DNA of 64,000 nt. Source: Omphalotus guepiniiformis (Eukaryota > Basidiomycota > Agaricomycetes > Agaricales > Omphalotaceae). The notes under the pieces were generated by a model that had not been told where the DNA came from, searched no databases, and saw nothing but the letters and a program-made list of their open reading frames with translations. The DNA lies in the NCBI GenBank assembly GCA_028554645.1, contig JAQOOI010000070.1, positions 1 through 64,000 on the forward strand, read 5' to 3'. The position numbers were made by a program, and so were the translations under genes. Below, piece by piece: positions 21,479 through 35,600 of the stretch (the first letter of the stretch is position 1; the number at the start of each line of letters is the position of its first letter).

Positions 21479-24400
21479 TTAAGATGCCTGCTCAGCCAGA
21501 CACCTGTCGATAGCGGCGTTAATAGATGCCTTTTTGGACGTAAGGTCCATTCCAAAGCGCTCCTCCAGCTGTCGACGAAGGTCTCTCTTCGTTACTGAGT
21601 TGAGATCCGCGAAGCGTATGATTTCCTGCACGGCGTGCTCAATTTCCATTTCCGACGGGCCAGAAGAATCTGGACTCGAGGTTAAAGGCATGGGCATGTC
21701 GAGATAGTTTGTAGTCGGTCTTGAGGGCGTAGGCTGATATAGCATTCCGTTGTCTGACATGTTCATAGGAGGCATACGGAGATGAGACTGCGGCGTATTG
21801 CGTCCGGATTGATAGCCTGGTGGGGGGTGCATTTGCTGCATTTGGGAAGGAGCAGGGGAGTAGCTTCTTGGCTCGTAGTAGGTTTCTCGACCGTAAAGAG
21901 ATGCCGTTTGAGACTCAGCGTAACCTTCGTTGCGCAACTTGGTCGGCGGTACCCAAGAACCTATACTATGATTCGATTCCTTATCCCAAAGTTCGTTTTC
22001 CTATGTGTTCCTATGAGTACTCTGTTCAACAACTAGAAGACGCATACGCACATAATCACTCCACGACTTCAGTGGAATCGCGCGAGGATCGAATTTACCT
22101 TCATCCTGTATTCCGAAAATTAGGAAGCGTGTCGCATTGTAAAAAGATATATGCTTACGTGTACGATGAGTTTCTTTCCAGATTCTCCCAAGACCAAACG
22201 GGTGGCACCCCAAGAGAAGTCGTCCATCCTCCAGAATGAATACAGAGGCAGGAAGAACGAAAAGGCAGGAACGGCGAGAATATAGAAGATCATCCAGCCA
22301 ACCATATCCCACTTGCGTCTCATGATGAAGACTAACGCTTGTAGACCGTAGATGGCAGCGATCATGATGAGAGACGTGGTAGGAATCGATTCATGAGCCC
22401 CCACGACGGAATAAATCAGATAAACAAGCTATGGAGTCAAGATGAGAAGAGTAAATGAAAAACAAGACGCGAACATACATAAGCCACCGTAACTGGTTGG
22501 ATGATCGTAGAAACCAAGTCGATCATGACCACAAATCTCATAGAGAAACAGCAGAAACCACATAATTGCTCCAAGAACATCAGTTCACCGAGGTTGTGCA
22601 CGGTCGAGTTGATCCAACGTCGACGCTGAGAGAGCAGAACCTTCCAGTCGTCAGGAGCCACAGTGAAAGCATGCGCATCGCGAACAAATTGAGTTTTGAA
22701 ATTCGGGAAGTGTTTCAGGAGCAGAGTCGTCAAGTAACGATCTTCACCTAGATGCAATAGGTTCTTCATGTGCAGTGTATCTACACGATTCTCGGAATAG
22801 TCGTGAATGATCTGATTCGCAATGAATAGAGGTTTGTGGGTATCCGGGGTGCGAAGACGATAAAGCGAGAAACAACCAGGAAGACAGGTAACCGAACCGA
22901 AAAGACTTTCGAATGCTTTGGCCATGTGATGGGATATAAAGTATTCGTAAACCTAGTCTGTGTTAGTAAGACTATCTGCATGTAGAAGAATGAGGCTCAC
23001 CTGCATCATGGTGATAATAGACTGCTTCGCGTTCGCCAACTCTGTTTCTCCACAGCACGCTAAGAGTTTCTTGTCATGAATCATTCTGTACTAAAATGTC
23101 AACAGTAACTGGGAATCAACGAAGGCGCATACGCACGCAGAAATCAAGCGATTGACCGAGAACGGGTCAACAGTGGTATCAGCATCGACGGTGAACAAGT
23201 ACTCGTAGAACGTGGGGTTGACTCCAATAACATTCTTGATCTGATGATACATCTCAAGCTCCATAGGATTCATTGGAGAGTTGAAGTGGACCTGGAGCAC
23301 CAGCATCAGCATCAAAACCAGTGTATAACGTATAATCACGAACCTTGTTCAAGAAGTGCATGAGAATCATTTGAGAGTCACGTTTACCACGATTACCAGG
23401 ACGAGACCGTTCATTGGGCTTGCCGACTTTGACGATAACCATGTAGGGTACGACATGCCCGGAACACTCGTAGAGTCCAGAATAAATCTTGCCCATGTTA
23501 TGCTGCTTCGCACCTTCTCCAAGAGAAAGGAAACTCAATGGTTCGGGATCAAGGTTCGGGTCGGCACCTAGAATATCGAGCACGATGCGAGGGGTAGGAC
23601 GATCGTTACCGGAACCAACAATCATACCATCGCAAATGACAACGAGCAGCTTACGCTTGTCATCGTATTTCAGCTGCGCTAAGGAATTGATGGTCTTGCG
23701 CAGGGAAGCGTCACCTTCGGTATAACACGGTACTTGGCAGATGACGAACTTGTCGTGATCTTCTGGCGCACGAGGAGCGCTGAAGTTGACAGAGGCCAAG
23801 AATTTGAAACCGATGACAGAAACCATGATGATGGAAAGAGCGAGCAGGATGTACTTCGAGAAGAGACACTGCGGGGAATTACGATTGTCGACCTTTCCAA
23901 TAAGGAAGATATTTCTGAGGCAAGTTTTCTGTCTCTCCAGGACATCCGAGTCTATGTTCAGATTGTTGAGCGTCTTCGTGATATCTCCTCCATTGTTGAA
24001 TTTGAAGACATCAATAACAGAGTCGTCCATGAACTTAGTGTCTGTATCGGAGGGTGCTTGGTAACCAGGAGGAGCGATGAGGGAGGGTGTAGAGCTGATG
24101 TAGGAAGTGACATCGTAAATCATGCCGTCGTAGATACCCACAGATTTGCCCTGATCCGCCATGTTCTTGATTTCCTTAGGTGTATATCCCAAGAAACCAA
24201 CTCGGGCGGTGTACCGCATCTGAACCATGCTCTCAAAGTACCAGTCAGGACGAGAATCATTGGTGTTGATACGGAAATCGTGGTATTGCGCATTGGGATC
24301 TGAAGTGTTGGTAGAGTCCAAAGCGACGAAGGGGCTGACCGTTCCACTGATTCCGTTACAAAGCGCGCTGATTTGAATAGGCAAAAATGAGTTCATTGAA

Positions 24401-27400
24401 GGAAGACGTCCTAACAACGGTGACATACTTGAATAGGGAAGAGCTCATCTGCAGTGCTGCCACCATACTTCAAGATTGACTTCGTAGGCACAACACTAAT
24501 GGTACGCTGGTGGTTCGCGGCAATAGTGGTCAGGTCAAACACCTCTCCACGAATGGCGGTGAACACATTATTGGGATCGTTCGTGCTCGAATGCGAAGAT
24601 AGCTCGCCGGTGCTGTATACATGTTGCGTGGGACAGATAAGACGACCTAGGACGGCGATGATGAAGATAGAGACACCGCAACAAAGCCAAATGATCATGT
24701 TAAGTGCGAGCTTCTCCCTCCACGCCTGTCGTACGTCCATACGCTTCATGCGCCCTACCCATCTTAGGCACGGATTCGGAATCCAGAACGTCAAGATCCA
24801 ACATAGTGCGACCCAACGTCTGCGAGCAGAACTTTCCTTGATGACCTCGGTGGTCTCTCCCTCTTGGATCTCGCCAGCCAGCGCTTCCTTGTCCATGAGA
24901 GCCTTCTTGTCGTTGCTCTGGAACATGTTTCGGGACGGCGCATACGACTCGGAGCCAAAGTTGGATGCCGAATCGTCACGTTGGCTGGTGAACTTGCTCC
25001 TGCCATCAAAGTCCTCGCTTTGTACGGACCTGTTTTCGTCATATTCGTCATCGAATTGGCCGCCGCGATGGAAGGGAGAAGCATGTTCAACAAGAGGTAG
25101 TTGCTGGTTGGAGGCATTGTAAGCATCGCCGTAGCCAGCTGACCAGGGAGCGTCGGAGTCCTGAGCTGTATGGTAAGGCGCATAAGGATCGCTCATGCCA
25201 CGAGGGTCGAGCCCGGCCTCTGCTTCAGCGTCACGAAGACGATTCCTCTTCTGCTCTTCCACATCTCTTGAACGAAGCTGATCTTCGAATGCATGAAATG
25301 CAGCTTGAGATAGGAATGTCTAGAATGCCGGCGTCAGCTTGACACAAAAGTCGCTCAACGAAGTTCTCGTACCTGTGTCTGGCCCAGTACAATGTCGGTC
25401 TCACTCAATCCGTATGCGGACCTTGCCTGCTCGACCATCGCCCTCTCGTCTCCTTGAGCTACTCCCGCCTCCTGCATTCCCTCCTTGTACCTGTCACAAA
25501 ACTCCTGCGGCGTCATGTTGACCTCAAAGACATTAACGCATCTTTTCGCAATCTCCGTCAATCCCATACTGCGAACCTGCCCCTTAACGCTTCGACCTTC
25601 AAGTTGATTCGGGAGTTGAGAGTCGTTCGGGTTGATACAAAAAACGTGCCAAGCCTGTGTGTCGTCAAGCGTCTCGAAGAGAGTGTCTAAGGCAGCTCTA
25701 AACTCTCCTGCGACGCATGCTGTAGCATTCGCACCGTGACCAACATTTCCCGTATCATCCTCCTTTTCATCCGCTTCGGCATTCTCCTTCACAGTAGACA
25801 TCCTCTTGATGGTACCTTTCCTCCTCGTCGAGGGCGCGCGCATGGGCTTGACGTTCTGTTGGGCAGCGACAATAGTATCCTCATTTCGTGGATGAACCAT
25901 TGTTGCAATCTGCTTGGCGCTGAAGAGACCTTTGACGAAGGGATTGATAGACCCAGTGCCTTCTATACCGTCCGTACCCCTCAAGAGGTTGACGAAATCA
26001 GAACTGAGTTCGTCCTGGTTCCTCTCAAGGAAGTTCTCGGAGGAGTAAGTGACTGGCCCATTATAGTGGTTGACGGTGAACGTGGGGAAGCCCGAACGAT
26101 CAATGCTGCCAGTCTTGAACGAGGAGTGGTTGCCCCATCGCTTCTGGAACGCTTCCACCATGGTGTGGTTCGTCTTCTTGGGCTGGCGGCGCGCCTGGTC
26201 GTCCATGATATGAATGAGACCCCCAGGCTTGTTCTGCAGGAGCCGAACACACTCGGCGTTGTCGAAATAGGAAACAGAAGGAACGAGGTGGGCAATGCCC
26301 TCAGCATTATACTCGTTAACATGATGCTCAAAGAGACGTTTCTGCGTCCAGTTCTGCAGCCGTTCGTTGGCGAAATTGATGCAAAACTGGTCCAGGGAGT
26401 TGGGGCGCGACGTCATGTTCTGCGGCCCAGGCAGGTCGAACAGGCCAATGAAAGTGGTGAAGTCCTCCTTGCAAAGACGCTGGTTGATATGCTCGTTGAG
26501 CCAGGAGAACAGGAGAGAGTACAGGGTTTTGGCAAGGTCGTCTCGGTTGTCCGCTGCACCATCTGGGTCAAGGAAAATGGTGCACATCTCCCTCTTCACC
26601 ATCTTGGAACGAAAAGACAGCGACTGCTCGAGCTCGGAAGACTGCACCCCGAGGAAGTCTGCGACGATATCACAGATGTCGACGTTTCGCACACAGGCGG
26701 CGTCTTCGTTGCGGTGTCTGTCGATGGTGAACTCGAGGTTACCGAGGTGGAGAATGGCAGCAAGAAGCTGACAGGTCTGCGCAACATGACGCTTGGACAG
26801 TCCGATAGTTTTTAAGGCGACCTTGAGCTGGTCAAACCTCAACGCATCCTCATCTCTTCCTCCAGTAGTCCGTGTCGACGCTCCACGCTGACCCAAGTAT
26901 CGGTAAGCAGTCTTATCAGCTAGATGTAGATGCTGCCGTTCCTCCGGCGTGGCTCCAGCGACAAGGTAATAGAAGATATGGAAGTTTCTCTCGCCACTTG
27001 GAGCTCCAGCTACTCGGTTCCTCTCAAGGTAATATTCGAGAGTCTTCACACCAGAGAGTCTTCCCCGCTCGGAGAACTGAAGCTCAGTGTATTTTCCGAA
27101 GCGTGAAGCATTGGGATTGAATAGGGTGCGAGCGTTTCCAAACGACTCCAGAACGAATTCGGCGGCGGGAACCTGGTTACCGAGTTTGGCACCCTTCTTG
27201 CCAGGATTAGATACCGAGAGCTCGAGGATGGTCTTGATGGCCAAACGACGGGATTCTGACTTTCCAGAAGCTGTTTCACCACTAAGAGGGGATGAGAAAC
27301 ATGAGCTGATTCCATTCGCTGGCAACTCACCTAAAAAGAATGCTCTGATCCTGCGTCGTCCGCTTCATGTGGTAATACGCATTATTGGCGAGTTGGAAGA

Positions 27401-27659
27401 TGTGTGGTGGAAGAATCTCTTTCTGAATGTTCGTATCACGATACTCTGCGGCATACTTCTGCAGGATGTTGTCTGAGTTCGAAGAAACATATTTGTGGGG
27501 GTTGAGGGCGACTAAGGCAGAGCTGCCGATATTCGTGTAGATATTATCTGACATAAACCTTTCACGAATGCATGCCACAATAACGTCGTCCGTTACTGAA
27601 GAAAGTTTTGAAAGGTCTGTAGCAGCCTCGAGGCGCTGGATAGTTGACTGTCGATTCAT
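21479..27659 (-). CDS. Chitin synthase with N-terminal myosin motor domain (class V/VII type)
   Basis: Large membrane enzyme that polymerises UDP-GlcNAc into chitin. Exons on the minus strand: 27331-27659, 25373-27281, 24429-25319, 23344-24372, 23137-23291, 23001-23085, 22479-22952, 22159-22428, 22052-22105, 21479-22000, giving about 1,905 residues. Residues 1-770 are a myosin head with P-loop SGETASGKS (about 110-118) and NASRFGK; the switch II region is altered (DLPGPQ). Next come membrane segments and a cytochrome b5-like region ([24 protein letters not shown]). The catalytic part has VDADTT (about 1420), LGEDRY (about 1545) and QRRRW (about 1578), all intact. The last 60 residues form a DEK_C domain ([20 protein letters not shown]). 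One junction, 24373-24428, is abnormal: removing exactly 56 nt is needed for the family sequence but would not end in AG (see findings). Length matches the family. Confidence 0.95.
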
Positions 27660-28776
27660 GGCGAAAGTCGATTTCGAAAGAAGATATTTTCAAGACGAGA
27701 GTGAAAGGCAGCAAAATGAAGGGGAAACGCTGCGGCCTGGCAGCAGGCGCACCGTAGAGAACACCGTGTGAGACGATGGTAGTGAGAGGGAAGGAGCTAG
27801 TCGTTGGGAAAGGCAGTGACGGGGGACTATTTTCAGATTTCCCACGTGCCAGATCACGTCTCACCGGCCTTGCCTCTCCAGCTCTCCTGCCGCGCAGAAC
27901 CTAGACCTTGTATTCACACAGCTCACTAAGCACTTGCAGGACTAAATCTATTTTAGAGAAATATTCAAGACCACAAGCTCAAAATCGAGCAGTCTGTTTC
28001 CAACCAATTCCGCATGTATTTAAAATCTGCGTCAAGGTACGCACATCCCTGTCTCTAAAGTCTGGGGAAACGGAGTTAATTCTCACTGTCAGTTCAGCTC
28101 AGTCGGAACTCAGCATGCGCTCAGAAGCCAGAACAACCCATTCTCGCTGTCAGTGTCAGCATGAAGTTGCTGACGAGAAATGCCTGCGAAAGCATACGCA
28201 AAAAAGCATACAATAATTCATCGAATATCGGCGCATAAATGCGATGACCAAGGCAACTAATATGATGAACATTGAATAGCAACCAAAAGCGCATATAGTA
28301 CTACGTTTTATCACCATCAAACCACCACCACTACCACGCTGCAAGGATAATGTCTAGACCGTAGGCAGCCAGGACATAGCAAAATCTTTACCATTGTCAA
28401 ACATTTGCTTTTCGTCTTCACTCCTAAACGGACTTGATGCGATAGACTAACTCCTGTTCAACAAAAAAACAATATTTGGGTTGGCAATTAAACAGAGTAA
28501 AGGAACTGTACATAACATACCAGCCAGTTGTAGAAAAGGATGTTGCGCTTCCGAGATGCCATCAAAAAGTAAAACGATACTCAGCATCAGCAGCATTGCC
28601 TCGAAATGCTAACACTTTCCAATCGCTTCCTCCTCTCCCGCCACATCGAATCAAAAACGCCATAATGATAATTCAATCTAATCACAACACTCGCGGGTAA
28701 CACAGCAGCATCTAACATAAAAGTGAGCTTAACATATTTGCGGTACAATCAGACAACAATCACCTGAATATAATTC
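27660..28776. other. Intergenic region upstream of the chitin synthase, no gene seen
   Basis: Presumed promoter and 5' leader of the chitin synthase on the left, 3' region of the membrane protein gene on the right. No coding frame of note. Confidence 0.5.
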
Positions 28777-29714
28777 TCAGTCCACAGAACTACTCAACGC
28801 CACAATCTCTTCCCAACCAATCCCAAACATATCCCTCGTCCAAAACCGTTCACAAATCTTTTCCGTTGAGAAATCTTCACGAAGACGCTGCCGCACTCTA
28901 AGCATCCAATACGGAATCGCACATAATCCAACCAGCAAAAGCATGACACAAAACCAGTACGACATGGCATTATTCATGGCATCAGGGAAAGCGCCACTGA
29001 GAAATGTGCAGAGGAACAAAATGCACATGATCGTGCCCAGGAGACTGCTGGTAGCCATGAATAACCTTGACACGGCAGATGCAGTAGTAGTCAGTCCGTC
29101 GCCTGGAATGTCGAGTGGAAGAGGCGTCGAATAAACACCACGATCGGAGTTCTCCAACACACTTCTTAAGGCAGAGTGTCCCAGTCGTTTCATGCCCTCG
29201 CGGATGCCGCCACGAACACGCTCGCGTGCCATATGTTTGGCCAAGTCGTTCGTGTAAGGCATCAAATTTATCGAGATTAACATCAAGCTCATGGAAAGTG
29301 TCGCAGAGGATATCGCCATGTTTTCACTGAAGTTGATCCCGGTAAATACAAAAAAAGAAATTATGGAGCTGGAATTACCTTAGTCTCAGTACCGGATATT
29401 TGTACTGCTGCTCAACCTCAGACTGGCGCATTTGAGCAATGACCAGTCCAGCCGCCAGGCCTATACCCATCAGGGTAAATAAAATTCTTTCCGCTAGAGG
29501 ATATTCACACTAAAAACGAAAGTAGTTTGAGCAACGCCTTCAAATTTATGATATTAGGACGCACAGAGCGGTCAATTCCCTGCATCCATCGAGCATGCTC
29601 ATCTTGCACCCGACTATATATGAAAAAGCGGCCAAGCTGCAAATTTGAACCTTCCCCATTTGTTGTTCGCATAGCACAGTCTGGACAGTCTGGAGATGTA
29701 CCAGCAATCCTCAT
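28777..29714 (-). CDS. Multi-pass membrane protein of unknown function
   Basis: Three exons on the minus strand, 29565-29714, 29379-29509 and 28777-29326, with introns of 55 and 52 nt (GTGCGT...TTTAG and GTAATT...TTCAG) and consistent phase, giving 276 residues. The start is fixed by a TAA directly before the ATG. Four to five hydrophobic segments are visible: one near LFTLMGIGLAAGLVIAQM, one near SATLSMSLMLISINLM, and two close together in the second half (LLGTIMCILFLCTFLSGAF and SYWFCVMLLLVGLCAIPYW). The loop between carries basic residues. I do not recognise the family; it resembles the many small uncharacterised membrane proteins of mushrooms. Confidence 0.7.
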
Positions 29715-31055
29715 TTAGACAATGGTATATGTACTGAGTATTCAGCTGTGCTGCTGCAGTCAATCTTGAGAGCACGAGATAAGCCGCGTGAGTACTGTTT
29801 CGGGATGAGGAGTCTGCTCACAAGATAGAACGACGACTGGCAATGGCATGGAGTTCAGTTGTCAGGCACAAATCTGGACCGCCGGATGGACTGATCGCGT
29901 GATCATGGAAGCATTATCACTGAGGTCCATGAACAACTGCGATTTGCATGTACTCCTCCGCCAAAACCAAACTAAGGCATTCAAACGTTCATTGAGTCCT
30001 GGAGACCTGAAGGCCACAAGAGGCCCGAAAGGATTCTGTCATATCTAACTTAAACGTGAGTAACTCTTCTTCAGTTCGTTCTCACCCATTCTAATCTACC
30101 CTCGAAGGTATCAATCTGGCTAGATTTAGCTTTTGTCGATGCATGTACACATGTGCTGCTTTTCATTATCGACACCCTCAAAAATGCCATCTTCAAACTT
30201 TATCAAAAGGCCACATTTCTAGCATTCTATGGGAGTCTATGTATGGGTTTTGACAGTATGCAGCGCAAAAATGGCGCGAACTGATAACTTTGTCAATGAT
30301 AACAACAACAGCACAACCCGTATCCATATGCTGAGCGCCGGGGACTTGATATACGGTGTACAAGGTATTGAGAGTTCCCCGTGCTAGCTCGTGCTTCACA
30401 TTCAAAAAGGCGTAACTTTCACGCATATCCAATAATCCACCACGACACTATATCAGACTATATCTCAGTCTGCGATACGAAGCGAAATAAGCGCAGGAAC
30501 CAAGGAATTCCTTCGAAGACATACACGTTTCGCCCCTGCGTGATGATTATCCAAAAAAAACCATGATCTCGGAACCGAGGCCCTTCGCTGATTTGCGGCG
30601 CCTGAACAGGCTACTTTTGTCTGCACGATCCTCCGGATCCCAGATCAATCTTATCTCAGTATTTGCCCCCGAGCGCTCTCAAGAGTCACTCAACGCTTCT
30701 CACGACGCCAAAGATGTATATCAGAATCTTTTGCTATCTTCCTGTGATATCAGAGGCGCAATTTTTTTTGTGATTTACGCTTCGCGCTCTACGTACTACG
30801 TTGCCTGAATGTAACTCAAATTTCAGGGTTGTTCGCATCCATTCAATCCATAAGAATCCATATCAGTGAAACTTTCCGAGCATCCCACAGTTTAATAGAT
30901 AACGTCAACGCTAAAATTTCAACAACATCAAAAGACATCAAAACATAAGTAATTTGTACATGCATAACTCGTTCGTGAAACTACGTCTATGTTACACGTT
31001 AGGCTACATGCGGAAAGGGAATCTACAAGGGTACTTTCCTGTCGTTACAATTAAA
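29715..31055. other. Intergenic region, no gene seen
   Basis: Only short frames. No domain, repeat or RNA gene was recognised. Confidence 0.5.
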
Positions 31056-32621
31056 TCAAGAGTCAAAGATCGCACCATACGCAGGGATACCCCTACTCTC
31101 CATAGCATAAACAACCCTCCTAGTCAGTTTAGGATTGGAGATAATGAAAACCGCCTCAGCTTGAGAATCCAAAACAAGCTTATAAGTCACAGCGACCATA
31201 TCTGGACGTCCTTCCTTGCGGGTATCCCAAATCCACGCATTTGGGTCAGCCTTTCTCACCGTATTCAGAATTTTCTCGCCGTAAGTCTTCTCTGGAGCAG
31301 GAGTAGACCAGAAGATCCGACGAGGAGTGAAATCGGCATAGAACAGTGAGAGGCAAGGCCCAATCCCCGAGCCGGTGGCTACAACGACGACTTTACGGAA
31401 GAGCTTCGAGGTATAGAGAAGACCATGGAGTGGATATCCTCTCACCCAGAGCTTTTTTGGCGGATTCATGATCGTGTCTTTGGTCCAGTCACCGGCATTG
31501 GAAACCACGACCGAAAATCCGTCTGGTTTTCCATCAATATCGTCAGGAATCGTCGCAAACGCATGCCATTCGAGCAATGGCTTGGTTGAGATCTTCAAAC
31601 CGTAGAAGGGCTTCATGTTACGGTATTTGAAGTGAAGACGAATAACGTGGTCAGAGAGTGTTTCAGGATAAACATCGACGCGACGAAGACGGCCCCAGGA
31701 GAGAAGGGAACAGCTTGTGGAGATGCACAGGGTCCAGAAATTCGGAGTATTGATCAGATAACGACCAAGGCTTGGAGGATTCGGCTCAAGCTGGCGATAC
31801 TCGTTGGCAGCAAAAATAGTGTGCATCCAGAAAGTACAAACGGCAATCCAACCCGAATAACGGTGAATCGCCTCGAAATAGTCATGATACATCCTACGGA
31901 ACGTAGGGTGAGCACCGGCCACAATGAAGATGAACATCGTCAGGAGAATGTATGAAGTGGCGAGATTGGCTACTGAGGATTGGTTAGGGTGTTTAATGTA
32001 GTCTTTCGTGGTTACAGCGCAGTACATGATGTACCAGACCACTGCCGCCACACCAGCGCCACTGTGAGCACCGCCATAATGGAAAACCTTGGCTAGACGA
32101 CGACGGGCCCAAAGCGGGGTGCTAAGTGGAATGATATCCACGGCAATCTCGTAAACGGCATTGACAAAGTTCTCTTGTCTGAAGAGGAGCGTCACCATGA
32201 GATTGGCGGAAGCGGCACTGCCAACATCAGGTGCAAGAGGAGTACCGCGTGCACGAGCTACGAACGCAATAAAAGCGATCAGGTTCGCTGCGAAGATCAC
32301 GCTGAACGTCTTCCGGTAGTACGAGAAGGCAATGTCTGATGAATGATGAATGAGTACACATCACGATTCTTAGCAGTAGAAAGACAGCTTACGTCGAAGC
32401 CACCGCGTGAAGCTTGATCTGCCGAGCTTCGCCGGTAGTTCATAGTCAACTTGCTTGAGGTCGACTTGCAATTCATCCTCTTGAGCTCCCTTCTTCTCGA
32501 GATCGGTCGAGTGCACCGACCCCGACGAAGAGTTCGTACCATGCGTAGTCCCAGCTAGGGCAGGCAGTGTAACAACCTGCTGGTTTTCAGCATCGACAGA
32601 GGCACTAGTAGAAGAAGCCAT
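31056..32621 (-). CDS. TmpA-like integral membrane protein with reductase-type C-terminal domain
   Basis: Two exons on the minus strand, 32393-32621 and 31056-32335, intron 57 nt (GTAAGC...CATCAG), 502 residues. The N-terminus is hydrophilic and Ser/Thr-rich. Five or six membrane segments follow; one carries H-x13-H (HRYSGWIAVCTFWMH), the spacing of haem-binding helices in ferric reductases, while the partner helix has HYGGAHSG but no second His at that spacing. The C-terminal half resembles a ferredoxin-reductase fold with an NAD-binding glycine motif VVVATGSGIGPC and a closing FIISNP...RRVVYAMESRGIPAYG. This arrangement matches fungal proteins annotated as integral membrane protein TmpA, studied in Aspergillus in relation to conidiation. 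The exact redox partner is unknown. Confidence 0.8.
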
Positions 32622-35600
32622 GAGGAGTTGAAGGTAACTTGACGATGACCTGGGGAATCTAAGGAGGTAAGGTGCCTTTTATACATGAAGTAGAGGTTGA
32701 CCCACCAAATAGCACTAAACTAGAATGTCGGTGCGAAAGAATTGAGCTAGATTAAACATGATTTGCGCAAAACTTACTGATGTGTCTGTTGTGCAGTCAG
32801 AAGAAGAGTCAGGGCCATGTGTCAGATTACCTCCGACTACATCCGGACACATGTAAAGAGTTGTTTGATTGTTATACTAGGTGGATCAATCCGTCACAGT
32901 TGAAGAAGCTTTGGATAGAACAAGAAGTTTGTCCGTGGAAATACCAAGTCCATGCCAATCCTGTATGTTGGGAAAGTTCATCGCGCAGCACCGGCTGCTA
33001 GGTATGTCAAATTTGTGTCAAGAACAGTGAGAATTTACTGGAAACTAACCAGCTCAAATTAGCATCAATCCCAGGCATAGCCAATCTGCTACCAGCACGG
33101 CTGTTACGGTGTCTACCAAAGGGCGGTGGGTGCCAAGTGGTGCATCGATGGCGGTGAATTTAGGCCTCGGGCGTACATAATCAATACAGGCACATTACCT
33201 GAAAACACCATGATTCCTATTATGTATATCGAAGTTCCTACTGCCGCTTAAAGTCCTCGTGCCGGCTCTTCGTTGCCATGCGTTTTCAATGACGCGCAGC
33301 CACAAAATCTTCAAGATAGACTCTTTGATAACGGGCGCCAGAAAAACGGAAGAGATAAAACACAATGAGTTGCGCAATGGGCACCCGAGGTTGAGCTTTT
33401 CACAGCGTATCATTGAACGTAGGCCAATAGTTGGACGATACGAGAACAAGATATCATATCGCCAAGAATGTCGTGTTGCCTCGCGGATAACCGACCACCG
33501 TCCATGAGCTTCCTTGTGATTTTTGGCATGTGTGTTGCGACATAATCGATGGCTTCCATCCTTTTGGGCGCATATGTAGACCACAATCGTATTGTAAGCT
33601 AAGTTTGGGGTTCAGAGAGAGGAGCTGTCAATATACAGACGGCCGACGTGTGAAAGATAGTGGATGCTGAATTTCACCTCTGTTTCTATTTGGGATCGCT
33701 CCAGCAAAATTTTCTGAGAATCCCATATGTCTGGATAGAATCAGAATGGCATATTTAGCGCATGGTAGTGAGAAAATCGCAAGGTTTAATGAGTTACCAG
33801 AACCCGCACGGTCATGACATTGTGAAGTTGCACCATAGCCAAGTTGATATCGACATCGATCCCGGTTGTGCATTTGAGTACTTTCTGAAAGGAACTCGTC
33901 GAAGGTCGAAGTAATAGATGAGGTCGGTGCAACTCGGATTACCCCCCAGAATTGCCAGATATTCGAACTTGGCGGGTCTTGCTTTCTGGCTGCTTTCGGG
34001 TTCTTGCTTTCAATAGGTGCTGCGGAGAGCTCCGGGAGTAAAAAACCTATCCAATTCATCGCTTCAAAGGTCAATCAAAATATCATGTTGGAGCAAGCTC
34101 TTGGCAGCTCACACATATATCAAAAGTACGAATAAAAAGTCGGACTGCGTGTAAACCCGGAATTGCGACCTCAAATGCGGGTCGTTCAAGGTCGGAGACG
34201 CCAGGTAAACAATGAAGAAGTCCTCAGTCGACATTGAATATGTGCAGAAAAGCTTGGCTCGCGGCTAGCAGGAGCATCTGCAAGTGCCTATCCCATCCGA
34301 GTACCGACGCCTACGGTGGTTCCTGGTGTTGTGAAGTTCGAGCCGGAGCGCGGAATGACCTAATCTCCGGGCTTCACGAGTAAGAAGGGGTACCCGGGCA
34401 GGAACCCCACCACAACCCCCACCACAACCCCCGCAGTCCACTTGCTACATTGCCTTGAAGTTCCGGCACTTAGATGCCCTCGCAGTCGAAGGCCGAGAAC
34501 CGGACCAGACCAGACCAGACCTGGACCGAGGTCAGAACAGCAAAAATGTCTCTTCAAAGAGGAAACTTTCCTATGTAGCACCTCCCATCACGTCAAAGCA
34601 GGGATAAATGGGTTAGGTATCCGGACGCCGAAGCCTTGGAGCTTGAAGCTTGAAGGACCGAGTATCCAGTCAGTGAATGTCATTGTCAAGTACATAGAGA
34701 GAGTAGTTTTGATTGGTACCTTTCGGCCAGGGGCGGAACAGACATTGTTTTCAGCGCTTTTTAATTGTAACTGATAGCGGTACAGGGTTAGAGCAGGTTA
34801 AAAGAGTCTAGGAAGCTGGTCGCTCAAGTTCCACATTTAGCTTTGACTTGTAATGGCGATACATACGGTGTACTTACACAATTGAGGAGCGCATCGTGCC
34901 ATACCATGCCTGGCAGTCCAGATACATTCATCAGTCGGATTGAGTACCCCCGACCTCACGGCTTTGATGCCAGACCCAATATTGGCATGTGAGCATCAAT
35001 TCGGGAGATTTACCAACTGTCAGTGTCAAAGAAGGTGTTATGTTGTGATATATTGGCTTCATGTTCACTGTTTTCCTGGAAAATCTTTGAAGCTCGGCCA
35101 GGAGTGGTAAACCAGGGAGTGGAGAGATGGAAGGACGATGACAAACTCGAATTGTCACAAATTTTTCTCATATTATGTAATACAACACGTTGCACAACCG
35201 CTTTGACGCGTACGATTCCTTAGTTCCACCAGATGAGAGTGGGGCCGGCGTGGGCATGGGCATGGGCAGCTTGTTTTCGTTCAGTCAGTCGACCGCGGGC
35301 GCAGGCTTTGAAATAGGTGGCTAACTTGGGCATAAAGATTCCATTTGAGCTCTTGAATTCGTTCAATAAATAAACCCAACTTTGAAATTTCAATGAACTT
35401 GGCCGCAGTCGCCAGAACAGGCATCACAGTTCAAATAGAACCTAAGAATAATCTTTGCAATGAGTGTGAATACGCATATCGAATACCGAAGAATTGATTC
35501 ATAAAAAACACATGGGATCATAAAGACATGTCCGTAAACAAGTGTGAAGGTGTAGAAACCTATGTTTCTAGTAGATGATGAGAAACGAGAAACGAAGTTG

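Noticed and set aside
25736..26815. 359-aa plus-strand frame
   Set aside because: Antisense to the conserved myosin motor exon of the chitin synthase; no domain resemblance of its own.
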